This document shows positions 25,760 through 35,559 of a DNA stretch of 64,000 nt, in pieces (position 1 is the first letter of the stretch; the number at the start of each line of letters is the position of its first letter). Position numbers and translations under genes: made by a program. The notes under the pieces were generated by a model. The model had not been told where the DNA came from, ran no database searches, and worked only from the letters and a program-made list of their open reading frames with translations. Source of the stretch: Atopsyche davidsoni (taxonomy: Eukaryota; Arthropoda; Insecta; Trichoptera; Hydrobiosidae); assembly GCA_022113835.1 (NCBI GenBank), contig JAILWY010000012.1, forward strand, positions 14,570,001 to 14,634,000. Direction: 5' to 3'.

Positions 25760-28070
25760 ACATAACGAGTTATTGTGTAAATAATGTGTCTTTAGGCAAA
25801 TGATGTTCATCAATAATAATAATTATATATATAATAATTTATAATAACCACGCAGGTTTAAAATGCATGTTAAAAAATTGATGCTGGATTAACCCATATA
25901 TCGTAAAAGAATCCACCAAAAATCACAAAGTAATCGAGGCAAACTAATGATAATTTATTAATTAATGTAAATATAATGAGGTTTTGAGTTTTCTATAATA
26001 GTTTTTTTGTTATGTATACGCAAACGCTTGCATTAGCTGTATCGGTACTTGTATTTATCTGGTATTTTAGTAAGTATATATACATAAAATAATAAAAGAA
26101 TATATCATTTTGACATATAGCAGGACATTTTTATAGTCGCCGGAGACTTGAGATTTACCGCTGAGACGTACATTGATGTACAATTTAAAAGCCCAGAGCA
26201 ATAAAACCCATCGGATGTCTTTGATACGACTGCATCGAGTGCATGTAGTAACTCGTACATACGGGCAGCTTTCGGGTTTACGACGCTCTAAGTGCGAGCT
26301 TTCAATTGATTCAAACAGCTTCCCAGCTTCCAGATATACCCACTTGTGATTCTCTTGTGGAAGGACAGAGGTTAATATGTATTGATGCATTCTAATAAAT
26401 GTATTATTAGTGTAACTAACCCGTAGCATAGTTGACAACAATACATTGAATACTACTCAGAAATTAAGTATACTACATATTTTGTTGATTTTCATTAACA
26501 ATATTTTGAAAGACAGCACTTAGAGATAAGTGAAGTGTTACTCATCTTTTAAATTAATTTTTGTAAATTTTAAATACTGCATCGCATCATTTCATCAGTC
26601 ATACGATAACACTTTATAAATGTGTCAATTAATAGAAGGAGAAATTGAGCGTATGAGTTTTTGTATTAGTATGAGCATTTTTAACAGACGAATTGTTTTA
26701 TTCATCTTTTGAATGTTCTCTCACAGGAAGCTTCTTGTAATAATATTCGTATTTATTACGACAAGTGGGGTCTCAGATCAAAGCTGCGCCTGAAACAGAC
26801 TCGCATGTGTCCCGTGGGTTCTCACGTCTAATTACAGTTTCATTTGCACGTCCTTGTTCATGGTAGGCTCATTAGATATCAGCTGCGATGGCGGACCACG
26901 CTGGCTCGTTACAATAATCACGTTATCAAGTATACTAATGAAGTCAGTGCTTTTGCCAGATGCAAGCCTGCTTACTGTTTAGGTTTTATACTTTCTGTGT
27001 AATAAATGAGGGCACAATGTTCCAACGTTCTACTAAGCTATTCATGTTATAAAATATATGTAGTGTATAAAACTACTCATGTTCCGTTTTGAGCTACGTT
27101 TAAGTCCTAATTTGTAAATATTTTGAAGAGTTCATATTTTGATAGTGGTGCTATATTTTTTGATATAATTGCAACAGCTCTAAAAACTAATATTTTATAA
27201 ACCGTTCGTATAAATAGGATGCTGAAACAAGACACCCACAGGCTTATTTTTTAAAAACCAAATTGAACATATTCGCAATACAATCCCATTCATTACCTGA
27301 AAACTTAAATGAAAAGCAACAAAAACTTTTGAGACGATTTATTTTTTATAAAGTAAATTTAACGCATTTCATTCAGTTTGTTTGAGTATTCGCTATATTT
27401 CTTTTGTATGTTAATTTCGTGTTTTTTTATATTTTCAAATTTCAGTTTTTTAATAAATAAATTGAAATATTTGTGAAATTTAAATTACATAAAACAAATC
27501 GCTTTCTCAATTAGAATATAGTGCCGAATATATGATCATTTGCATGTCGCTAATAGGTATTAAAAGTTTCCTTTATTCTTGAAGCGTAAAAATATTAAGG
27601 TTGGCTGCTTCCACGAGGTTCTATACAAAAAGTACTAAGCGTTGAAAGCATCAGTGAACTTATTTAATATGTGAACATATATAACAGTATTATTACAGTC
27701 TACTGCGATCAGATTGCTCGTAAGCAATATTTGAGCTTTTAAAATGAATGAGAAGGTCTTAAAAATTTGTGAAGTTTTCTGAATTAGTATTTTTCATATC
27801 AATCTCTAAGAATTTACATTATTGAATGAATTTACATATTTATTATAATATCATAAGAAATAAATTAAACCACCCATCATTAAGCATTAAACTTAATATC
27901 AATAAAGTAATTTACAAATTTCACAAAATAATTAAAATTTATATTGAATGACATTTTTTTGTACGTCTACGTTACTAATACTTTGTTGTGATATTATGAA
28001 TATATTTTCTAAAATTAAAAAAAAAAAATTTATGCGATGACTTTAACCAACTTATATTGCAATTCAATGT
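25760..28070. other. AT-rich noncoding DNA with a regulatory-looking island
   Basis: The island at about 26755-26935 contains AGATCAAAG (a TCF/LEF-like word), TAATTA and CAGCTG in GC-balanced sequence. A 124-codon minus frame at 26067-26441 is open across another compositionally balanced part but has no recognisable motif. The remainder is AT-rich. Confidence 0.35.
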
Positions 28071-28076
28071 ATAATT

Positions 28077-28454
28077 TTGACTCATTGGAAAGCTACGGTT
28101 ATCTCGATGGCCTTAAATCACGGAAGGATAAATAAACTTGCTATAATTGAAGCCGTAGGTAGTATTGTCACTTACGATCATCACACAATTAACGTGTCCA
28201 CACAACAAATTACTCCAGATCCAAGTTCCGAGCACTGGAGGCTCCGGCGCCGCATACTAAGTGGCCCCGAGGTGAGCAGCAAGTCCCAACAACAATTACC
28301 GGCACTCCTGGGCGGCCACGACTTGGGATGGAAGGCGCCGCTGAAGTATCCTGTAGGATTAAGACTAGATTTTAATCATAGGTCAATTACTGTGGTTAAA
28401 AAATGTATTTCTCATAATCAAACCGTTCACGCATATCTCACAACGACGAAATAA
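28077..28454 (+). CDS. unassigned ORF over a GC-rich island
   Basis: A 125-codon plus frame. The GC-rich core (about 28200-28365) encodes ..SSEHWRLRRRILSGPEVSS.. and ..LLGGHDLGWKAPLKYPVG... The codons look protein-like, but no family is recognised. Minus frames across the core are also partly open. Treat it as an exon candidate to be tested against transcripts; an enhancer is the alternative. Confidence 0.25.
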   Translation: MTHWKATVISMALNHGRINKLAIIEAVGSIVTYDHHTINVSTQQITPDPSSEHWRLRRRILSGPEVSSKSQQQLPALLGGHDLGWKAPLKYPVGLRLDFNHRSITVVKKCISHNQTVHAYLTTTK

Positions 28455-28589
28455 ATATTCTATATTCTACATCTTTAGGTTATTGCAACATTGACGTTTT
28501 TACTTTCGTATCCAAAATATTATAGTTCACTTTTTCTAGAGCAGAAGTTTCTACTCCAAAAAAATATTTGTGTGATTTTTGACATTCAG

Positions 28590-28611
28590 TTATATATATA
28601 TATATATATAA
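28590..28611 (+). repeat. (TA)n microsatellite
   Basis: About ten uninterrupted TA units, followed by more AT-rich sequence. On the minus strand it lies downstream of the repeat motif at 28671-28694, so it may be part of the same element's tail. Confidence 0.85.
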
Positions 28612-28670
28612 ATATACACTGAAATAATTTTGAATAAAAGACTTGTTTTGCCGTGAATCTGTAAACATAT

Positions 28671-28694
28671 TACCGACCAGTTTCGGCTACAGGT
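28671..28694 (-). repeat. GCCGAAAC motif, related dispersed copy
   Basis: On the minus strand this reads CCTGTAGCCGAAACTGGTCGG, followed by an AT-rich tail containing CAGTGTATATTTATATA and the TA microsatellite. It shares the ..CCGAAAC.. core with loci at 22399, 38681 and 56399, but lacks an intact GAAGAT box. Probably the 3' portion of a dispersed element. Confidence 0.4.
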
Positions 28695-28962
28695 TTATAT
28701 TTTATGATCTCTTTGATATTTCTCACCTGATAATGACATTAGGCTCTGGTCAAAACTAATTGTGAACCTATTCACAAATATACGTGAAATATTATAAACA
28801 AGTATTTTTCAAAATTATTCCGACAACACACGTGGTTGCATAATGCAAGCGTTTATGACACGTAAAATTTAAAAGTCGGCATAAATTAAAAGGGAGATAA
28901 AATGGTATAGAATTAACTATGATTAGTTAAGATTGTAGAAGGACCCGGGGGACCCCCTACAC

Positions 28963-29010
28963 CAGTGGTCCCCAACCCTATGCCCGCGGGCACCGTAGCG
29001 CCCGCCGACT
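28963..29010 (+). repeat. hAT-like transposon terminus
   Basis: CAGTGGTCCCCAACC matches the CAGTGGTTCCCAACC-type end seen in many hAT elements. It is followed by the 12-bp palindrome TGCCCGCGGGCA (28981-28992). I could not find the opposite end or a matching 8-bp target duplication nearby, so this is a solitary or truncated end. Confidence 0.5.
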
Positions 29011-29299
29011 GTTTTACGTAGACTCGCAGCTATGCTATCACGATAAAAAAATTAAGTTTACAATGAAATGTTATGATATAAATTAATATTCAGTAACTAA
29101 ACAGAGAAATATAAGCGAAAATAATTATATCGTTATAATTTTCCAAATAATAATTCATTCCAGAAAAACATATATAAGCCTGTTGAAAAAGCATCTTATG
29201 GGTGTAGTTTGGTTTGTATTTCTCTGTAATAACGCCCTCTAGTAATGCGTTCACGATATTGTTCAGATACTTGATGAAAAAGTTGCTAAATAAATATAA

Positions 29300-29546
29300 A
29301 TCTGATATTTTTGCGTTGATAAAAGTGAGGGGAAAGCTATGTGAAAGTCTATATGATATTTATGCGTCGGTAAAAGTGAGGGGAAAGCTATGTGAATGTC
29401 TATATGATATTTTTGTGTTGATAAAAGTGAGGGGAAAGCTATGTGAAAGTCTATATGATATTTTTGTGTTGATAAAAGTGAGGGGAGCTATGTGAAAGTC
29501 TATATGATATTTTTGTGTTGATAAAAGTGAGGGGAAAGCTATGTGT
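29300..29546 (+). repeat. 51-bp tandem repeat array (about 4.5 copies)
   Basis: The word AAAAGTGAGGGGAAAGCTAT recurs at 29321, 29372, 29423, 29474 and 29523, giving spacings of 51, 51, 51 and 49. The fourth copy has lost two As from the GGGGAAAGC part. Because 51 is divisible by three, the array translates into a repeated 17-residue peptide (KVRGKLCESLYDIFVLI) until the deletion breaks the frame. There is no sign of a start context or flanking coding sequence, so I read it as a minisatellite. Confidence 0.9.
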
Positions 29547-29559
29547 AGGCCTGTAAAAT

Positions 29560-31180
29560 ACTATATGTACTTATAAAATAACAGAAATTTTTAGAGCTAT
29601 TTTGAATATTTTATCTTCATTTTAAAAAAAATGACAATTCAAATTAATTTGAAATGTAATACGTATGAAATCAATGTTCAAAACATTAATGGGTAAAATA
29701 GTTCAATACTTTTATATATTCCTACCTTTATAATTATTTGAAGTTATGGTTATTTAGCGCATTGATTCATCTTCCGTTTAAGCCATTAAATCCATTAGCT
29801 ATATTCTTATAAAGAAATGTCAATTCACAGTGCAATTTATGGTAGAAACAAATCTTCTCTTCAATAAATACGTCGCAGATGCATTAAAAAATCTATATAA
29901 GGTATCGCACGCGAGGGCCTATCAGTAAATTTAAATAAACAGTTGATCAATCTGAATTATTCGGATTCTCCGATCATCAGTACTAAGTGACTGTCTGGCT
30001 TTAAATGGCTAAAGAAGCATCGACACTTTCAACCCACTGGTAATTTTAATGTCCAGACATAACTTCGTTTAAAATTAATTATGTAAACAAAATTAAGTAA
30101 AAAAAACATGTTATATATTTATTATACAGCAAAACTGCAATTCTACTTAAAATGATTTTATTATAACAGCAGTAAACTATGGTTAAATCAATAAAAATTA
30201 AATTTTCGTATTTGATAACATATAATGATAAATTAATGCAATTAATAATTGTAAATCAATAATAGAACCTAAGCATTATCAAAACTCTACAGATATTAAA
30301 ATAAAAACTCTTGGAGGTACATATTTGCATCTTTCGTCTTGCTTGACGCACCATCTTGTACTTTTAATTAACCACCATTATTTTTAAATACCAGATTGAT
30401 GCAGCACCAAGGTTTTAGTTTTTCAAAAAACAACAACTCATTAGTTATAATATTTTACATATGTGTAGTTTTGATTTTATTAGTTATCCACATGAATAAT
30501 ACTAACTGGAACACACTCGCATTTGTTAATTGAATATTGTTACATATTGCTTAGTATTCGATAAGTACGGTATCCTAATATAATTTTCAGGGTATGAAAA
30601 GCTTTATTTGCTTTCAAATGAAAACTCTTTGATTTTCACTTAAAGTCAATTCGATCGATAACTTTTGTATCGAGTTGGCCTGCCAGTGCTCGCGCTATGT
30701 TGGCCCCGCGATAAGCAAGCCCTGACTAATGAGGGGGCCTGCACTCCAGGCCACTTCTGGTCGTCTTTGAAGATAATTTACTACGGGAATTAGTGAGAAA
30801 TGTATTAAACTTGCACACTTGCACGTACACTCGAGTGATTTATTCATTTTTTTGCAACTGACTCTGTGCTAATGATTTAATTTAATGGTTGTGAATAGCT
30901 TTGTTGTACACAAGAAATCTGCACAAGACAGCTTTTTCCTTGAAGGCATTTCGTTCTCTTTAAAACATGAAGCAAGTACTTGTAATAAAACGAAACATTC
31001 AATTTCATTATACGTATAGTATGACATATTTCATATATACTAAATAAATATAAATATATATTTTTTTTTAGATATTTACGTAAAACATCTCAAATGCTTA
31101 TTATTCGTAAAGTTAGGTTGAATATTAAATCTTGCAGAGTTTCTAGTGTCGCACCAAAGCTGGCCTCTAATAAACTAAAG
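29560..31180. other. AT-rich noncoding stretch
   Basis: A GC-balanced patch at about 30670-30780 is the only departure from AT-rich composition. No coding-like frame or repeat boundary seen. Confidence 0.5.
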
Positions 31181-31190
31181 TAACATCTGC

Positions 31191-31335
31191 TTACTTAGAC
31201 ACAGTTTGAAAGCGGATACCGCCTGCAGTGAAAATATACTTGGGACGGCCGGACTGCGTGCTCAGAGGAGACGAGCTCACTTTTGAGATGAAGTTACGCG
31301 CCGACTGCGAGGACTTGGGTTTCCTGTTCTGAGTA
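31191..31335. other. short coding-like island, strand unclear
   Basis: On the plus strand, 31210-31332 reads ..VKIYLGRPDCVLRGDELTFE.. and stops after ..CEDLGFLF. On the minus strand the same bases read ..KSSQSARNFISKVSSSPLST.. and ..RPKYIFTAGGIRFQTVSK, with the stop at 31191-31193. Both have good codon composition in an AT-rich neighbourhood, but I recognise neither. It could be a small terminal exon on either strand or a conserved noncoding element. Confidence 0.25.
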
Positions 31336-31522
31336 ATTTTAATATACGGACACTAATAGTTTATTTTCCAAGCTAAAAAATCTTGTCTACAATTATGAAA
31401 CTCTAAAAACGTTAGTGTTTTTCTGTTTTCGAATACTATACTATCTAAAAATCTAATGTAAGAATCTCTATGATTACTTTAAAGTGTAATTAAACGTGCA
31501 AACAGCTCAACTTTTTCTGCAT

Positions 31523-31538
31523 AAAATGACGTCATTTT
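31523..31538. promoter_or_regulatory. palindromic CRE (TGACGTCA)
   Basis: A 16-bp perfect palindrome, AAAATGACGTCATTTT, centred on the full CREB/ATF word. One of three full TGACGTCA words noted in the window (also 32029 and 52358). Regulatory role is inferred. Confidence 0.35.
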
Positions 31539-31979
31539 TTTTATTTTAATTAATGACATTTCATAGTACATTAAATGTTGTTTTTAATATTTATTTTTAT
31601 TGTTATGTGTTTAAGATAATAAATGACACAATTCATACCAACAACGATCAATAACCAATCACATCAAAGCAGATTTGTATACCAATATTTAAAATTAAAA
31701 TATATTTTTTTTACAATACATCATTTTAACAATGTGCTAATCACAGTAAATACTGAAGTAATCCGCTGTTTACATAGCAACTTAAAAGTGGTTTTTTTTA
31801 ATAGGTTAGCATTTTGACTCGCGAAGATGTGAGAGCAAGTTTACCATATTTTTTAATAATGAAAAATTTACAATGCCTTATTTCATACATTGAATGTTTA
31901 TTTTAATTAAGTTAAATGTATTAAACGGTATTTATTACAAGAGGGCAGATATAAAAGAGTAATTTTATTTTAAGTCCGA

Positions 31980-32110
31980 TGTGGCAGATGATTACGGAAC
32001 ATGTCGCAAAGTTCTAGTTCAAGACGCGTGACGTCACAGGACGAACGCGCGTGCGTTTGAAGCAAGAAAGTATTTCTATCCTCCAGTTGTACTTGCACCT
32101 TTACTCACGC
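31980..32110. promoter_or_regulatory. GC-rich island with a full CRE
   Basis: ACGCGTGACGTCACAGG carries TGACGTCA at 32029-32036 in a GC-rich, CpG-containing context with a second run of CGCGCGTGCG. It lies about 500 bases from the palindromic CRE at 31523. It could be an enhancer or an alternative promoter. Confidence 0.3.
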
Positions 32111-32119
32111 CAACCACAG

Positions 32120-33590
32120 AAAAGAACAACTGTATAATTTATTAACGATAAATAATTTATTATTATTGTGCCAGGCAACAAACATATTATTATCAGCATT
32201 ACAATAAGATTCTCGCAAACTACCACACCGATTGCACGTTTGTCTTCTAGCTCGTGATTTTCTTTAAAGAGATTATTTATTTATAGAAATAGTTAAACGT
32301 ATTTTAACCAGTATTTAAAATATTAATAAGCATGTGGGTTTTATTTTAATCTTTTTTCCATTAACTAAAATCTGTTAATGTTTCATGTTAATTTAAGCTA
32401 TTTTTCAGTATTACAATTTTAAATTATGTTTTGATTTTACACATCATATAAATATAAGGTCATCGATATTTTAATACGTGCACGTTATCCCATGATCAAA
32501 ATTATTTTATGTACATATTATAACGGGTAACGTAGTTAGCAATATAGGTACTTAAAAAATTGCAAATTAATTACGAGTAGACGTGCGTACCACAGTTTGG
32601 CAGGTATGAAGAGCGTCGCTCTTTAGCCGCGGTGGATTCTGCCGATGAGAAGTTTAATGTTCTGAACTTTAAAAAATGTCACTCCGATTCAGTGGCGTAG
32701 AGCCGTCCTTTCCGGGGTACCCTCCGCGGAGCGTCACTGTCGATAAGCGGGGGATTAGGGAAGATATATTTAAATGACTGTAAATCTTCAGAAATTGGAT
32801 AAGTAACGAATCTGGTACGTTTTATAGCCGTGAAATGGATGTGTGGGCTGTTTATTTTTATTCAATTTCATTATTAATAAATTATATTTTTTACCATATT
32901 TACTAAATGTTGAAAAATCACAAAAAAATGTATTCTAGGGAATATTATGAAATTCACATTTAACATCCGTGTATTGCACCTTTCAATTTCATTTCAATAT
33001 ATTTTATTACGATCACATTTCAACGGTATATGATTCCCATTTCTATAGTTTTAAGCATTGTTGCAAAGTCATCTATTTAAAATAAATAAAGATAAAACTG
33101 ATAATATATTCCCTTTTTTAATTGGTAATTCATGAAAAAAATATATTCAAATTAGATACACAGTTAAACTTGAGTTTTTAGTTTGAAGTGAAATTATTTT
33201 ATTATAATTATAATCTCCATATTAAATCTTTTTTTTTGGACGTGGTAAACCACTTATTAAAAATAGTACATTATAATCAATATGGTTTGACGTGCTTAGT
33301 AAATTTAAAATCATAAAATAATTTATATAATCACTAACACATTAAAAATACATTATTTATATTATTTTAGAAACATCATATTGTGGAAGTATTATTTTTT
33401 GATTAGATTTTTTTTTTAAATTTAGTATGCAAAGATAATATTGTGATTGTATTTATGCAGTTAACAATTTTTGATATTTGGGATTTTATCAGATTCATAT
33501 TATAAATACATACAAAATACTACGTAGAGTATACACATACTGTACAACAGTAACAATTCCATTATTTTCATTAATTTATTAAAAAGTCAA
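32120..33590. other. AT-rich noncoding stretch
   Basis: One GC-balanced patch at about 32580-32770; otherwise AT-rich, with nothing coding-like. Confidence 0.5.
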
Positions 33591-33596
33591 TTTAAT

Positions 33597-33942
33597 CTGT
33601 GACGAGTGATGTCTTTGAGTTATCGACACCTTTGCTAAAGCCCGAAATCCCCGAGGAACGGACATTGCTACGAGCATGTATTTTGTTACATTTTTTGTCT
33701 GTAACTGAAGTCGCTTCCTCTGCGACCGCGGCGTTATTTTTCAGTCGCAATCCCCGCCATCCGACGGCCGCGAACTTTTTACTTGTCGTTACAAACGAGT
33801 GGCCGTTAGACTCTCCGCGGTCACCGTTCACAGGGCAAGTTAAATATAGCCCCCGCCGCCTCAGCCACCCGTATTGTCTGGCCTGGCGTACACCGAGGCG
33901 TCCACTTAGTCATTCTTATGTACGCAAATAAACTCGTCACAG
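33597..33942. promoter_or_regulatory. GC-rich island bounded by an 11-bp inverted repeat
   Basis: CTGTGACGAGT (33597-33607) and ACTCGTCACAG (33932-33942) are perfect inverted repeats that bracket a 346-bp GC-rich island almost exactly. Both strands have 79-110 codon open frames with low-information composition. No target duplication is visible outside the repeats, so a MITE is not established; an enhancer-like island is the other reading. Confidence 0.3.
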
Positions 33943-33949
33943 TGGGGGA

Positions 33950-34780
33950 AGTCGAGGTAATTGTAAATACTCCAGCCACAAAAAGAGACACTGTGAAATA
34001 TATCGATCTTAATAGCAAGTACTCATTGATTTCTGAACAGGTCGAAGCTAGTATAAAATGCTACTAGCATCAATTACCAATCAGTATCATTCAGTTATGA
34101 AAGTTTAATTTGTAAAAAATAAATTGATTTTTCTACCATTTCAAGTCGGAATACTACACTGAAAAAAAACTTATGTGAATACCCAAAAAGTTAAAAGATT
34201 GTTATAAGATTTTTTTTTAATTAACGCGCTTTTGCTTTTCAGGAGCTTGCTTTTAGAAATAATAGTAATATACTAGCTATATGGCTACTCATTGACAACC
34301 TTATAATGACTACAGACTCTTAGGTATAAATAAATTTACAATCGTAATATGTTGCAGACTTGTTACAAGGGTTGTATTAGTATAGCATACTTTCTTAGAA
34401 TAATGCTATCGATTTGCTGATTAATTTAATATATTAACAGTGTTTTGCTTTATAAAATGTAACTGTATATATTTGAATACAAACGAATATTTCCGTTATC
34501 TAAAAATCGTATGTATAGTCAGTTTATCATGTACCCTAAAATTAAGTTAAATAAGGTTATTTTTTTTTTCTTCCTATTTTTAGAAAAATATTGATATCAT
34601 TTCAAAACACTGGCAGTGAAGTACAATACATACCCTAATTGAGATATTCTCGCAGCAGTGTCAAGGCGATGAAGCAACCAAAAATACCCTAGGATTCCGA
34701 GTAACTACAAATTAACAGTAAATAATCCCCATAAAACCGAATTCACACCTACCGGGAAGACGTAGACAATTTCGAGAACT
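33950..34780. other. AT-rich noncoding stretch
   Basis: No coding-like frame and no repeat boundary seen. Confidence 0.5.
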
Positions 34781-34794
34781 CTTTTTGTGTTGTT

Positions 34795-35060
34795 ACCCAA
34801 ATGATTCGGGCGGGGGTGCTCGAGTGGCGGCGTGGCTTTGTTCGCGGTGCCCCACCTCCTGCGTCGCACGTACCTGCGCCCATTGTCTCTCATCACCTTC
34901 GCGGGACTCGAAGCGGCGCCCGGGGCTATTACGCCGACTGCCTCGCCGGGAGGCCATTGTCTGCCCCGCCGCTGGAGCAAACTTGCCAACTTTGCGGGTA
35001 TTTGTTCTGACGGTTATCGAAGATTCGGAAATTTCTCCTGGCGCCTTCTTTTTTTTTTTT
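34795..35060. promoter_or_regulatory. GC-rich island with paired SOX-type words
   Basis: A GC-rich block has CCCATTGTCTC and GCCATTGTCTG about 90 bases apart, both containing CCATTGT, the SOX HMG-box word. It ends in long T-runs (about 35049-35071). Frames of 69-102 codons are open in several registers at once, which is typical of high GC and not of a gene. Candidate enhancer. Confidence 0.3.
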
Positions 35061-35196
35061 CTTTTTTTTTTGATCTTTGCTCTAACACATTAGATCAGTC
35101 AATCTAAAATATAGATTTTTCGTAGTTTCCTGCCTTGCTTATATTAAATTTTTATAAAATTCATCAACTTCAAACATATTTTTGACATCTGATATA

Positions 35197-35433
35197 CATG
35201 GTGCGCCATATTTTATGTCGGTATGTACACATTGAATATCTTTTACATTTATAAACCGATTGACTTAGGTAAACATGTTTTGAAACATTAATTCAGTTCA
35301 ATTTTAATCATGCTTCACACTGAAACAACGCGCCGAAATTGTGACGCTGTACATTGAAAATAGTCGTTCAGTTGTGTTAACTCAACGTGCATATCGTCGA
35401 AAATATCGTGGCCAGTGGGATCCACTCTTGTAA
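35197..35433 (+). pseudogene. 5' end of a truncated DUF4817-type DNA transposon (transposase N-terminus)
   Basis: A terminal segment begins after a TA dinucleotide at 35195-35196 with CATGGTGCGCCATATTTTAT. An open frame from 35314 then reads ..LKQRAEIVTLYIENSRSVVL.. and ..TQRAYRRKYRGQW. This is the helix-turn-helix N-terminal region (DUF4817-like) found in insect transposons related to the Tc1/mariner-IS630 group. The expected in-frame start codon is missing: an ATG just upstream (35310) is out of frame. After the RGQ residues the sequence changes abruptly into a hAT-like end and the frame stops at TAA 35431-35433. Only about 40 codons remain and no catalytic domain is present, so the copy is dead. 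The family name rests on recalled motif similarity, not on a search. Confidence 0.6.
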
Positions 35434-35541
35434 ACCCCCATTTACAGTTCGTGGACCCCCAATTTAATTTTTCGCTGTCATCGACCCCTTGCAGGGCAGA
35501 ATCGATCCCTGGGGGTCGATATTGACCACTCTGGGAACCTA
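35406..35541 (-). repeat. hAT-like transposon end abutting the DUF4817 fragment
   Basis: Read on the minus strand from about 35541, AGGTTCCCAGAGTGGTCAAT is followed by GTCGATA..GACCCCC-type words, and GGGGTCGAT and GGGGGTCCACGA further in. This resembles hAT ends of the CAGAGGTTCCCA type. The inner side breaks off at about 35406-35420, exactly where the DUF4817 frame is lost, so one element inserted into, or recombined with, the other. Confidence 0.45.
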
Positions 35542-35559
35542 TTATCTAAACGAAAAAGA

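Noticed and set aside
29214..29495. Protein with four 17-residue repeats
   Set aside because: A tandem DNA repeat with a frame-breaking deletion in the fourth copy and no coding flanks.
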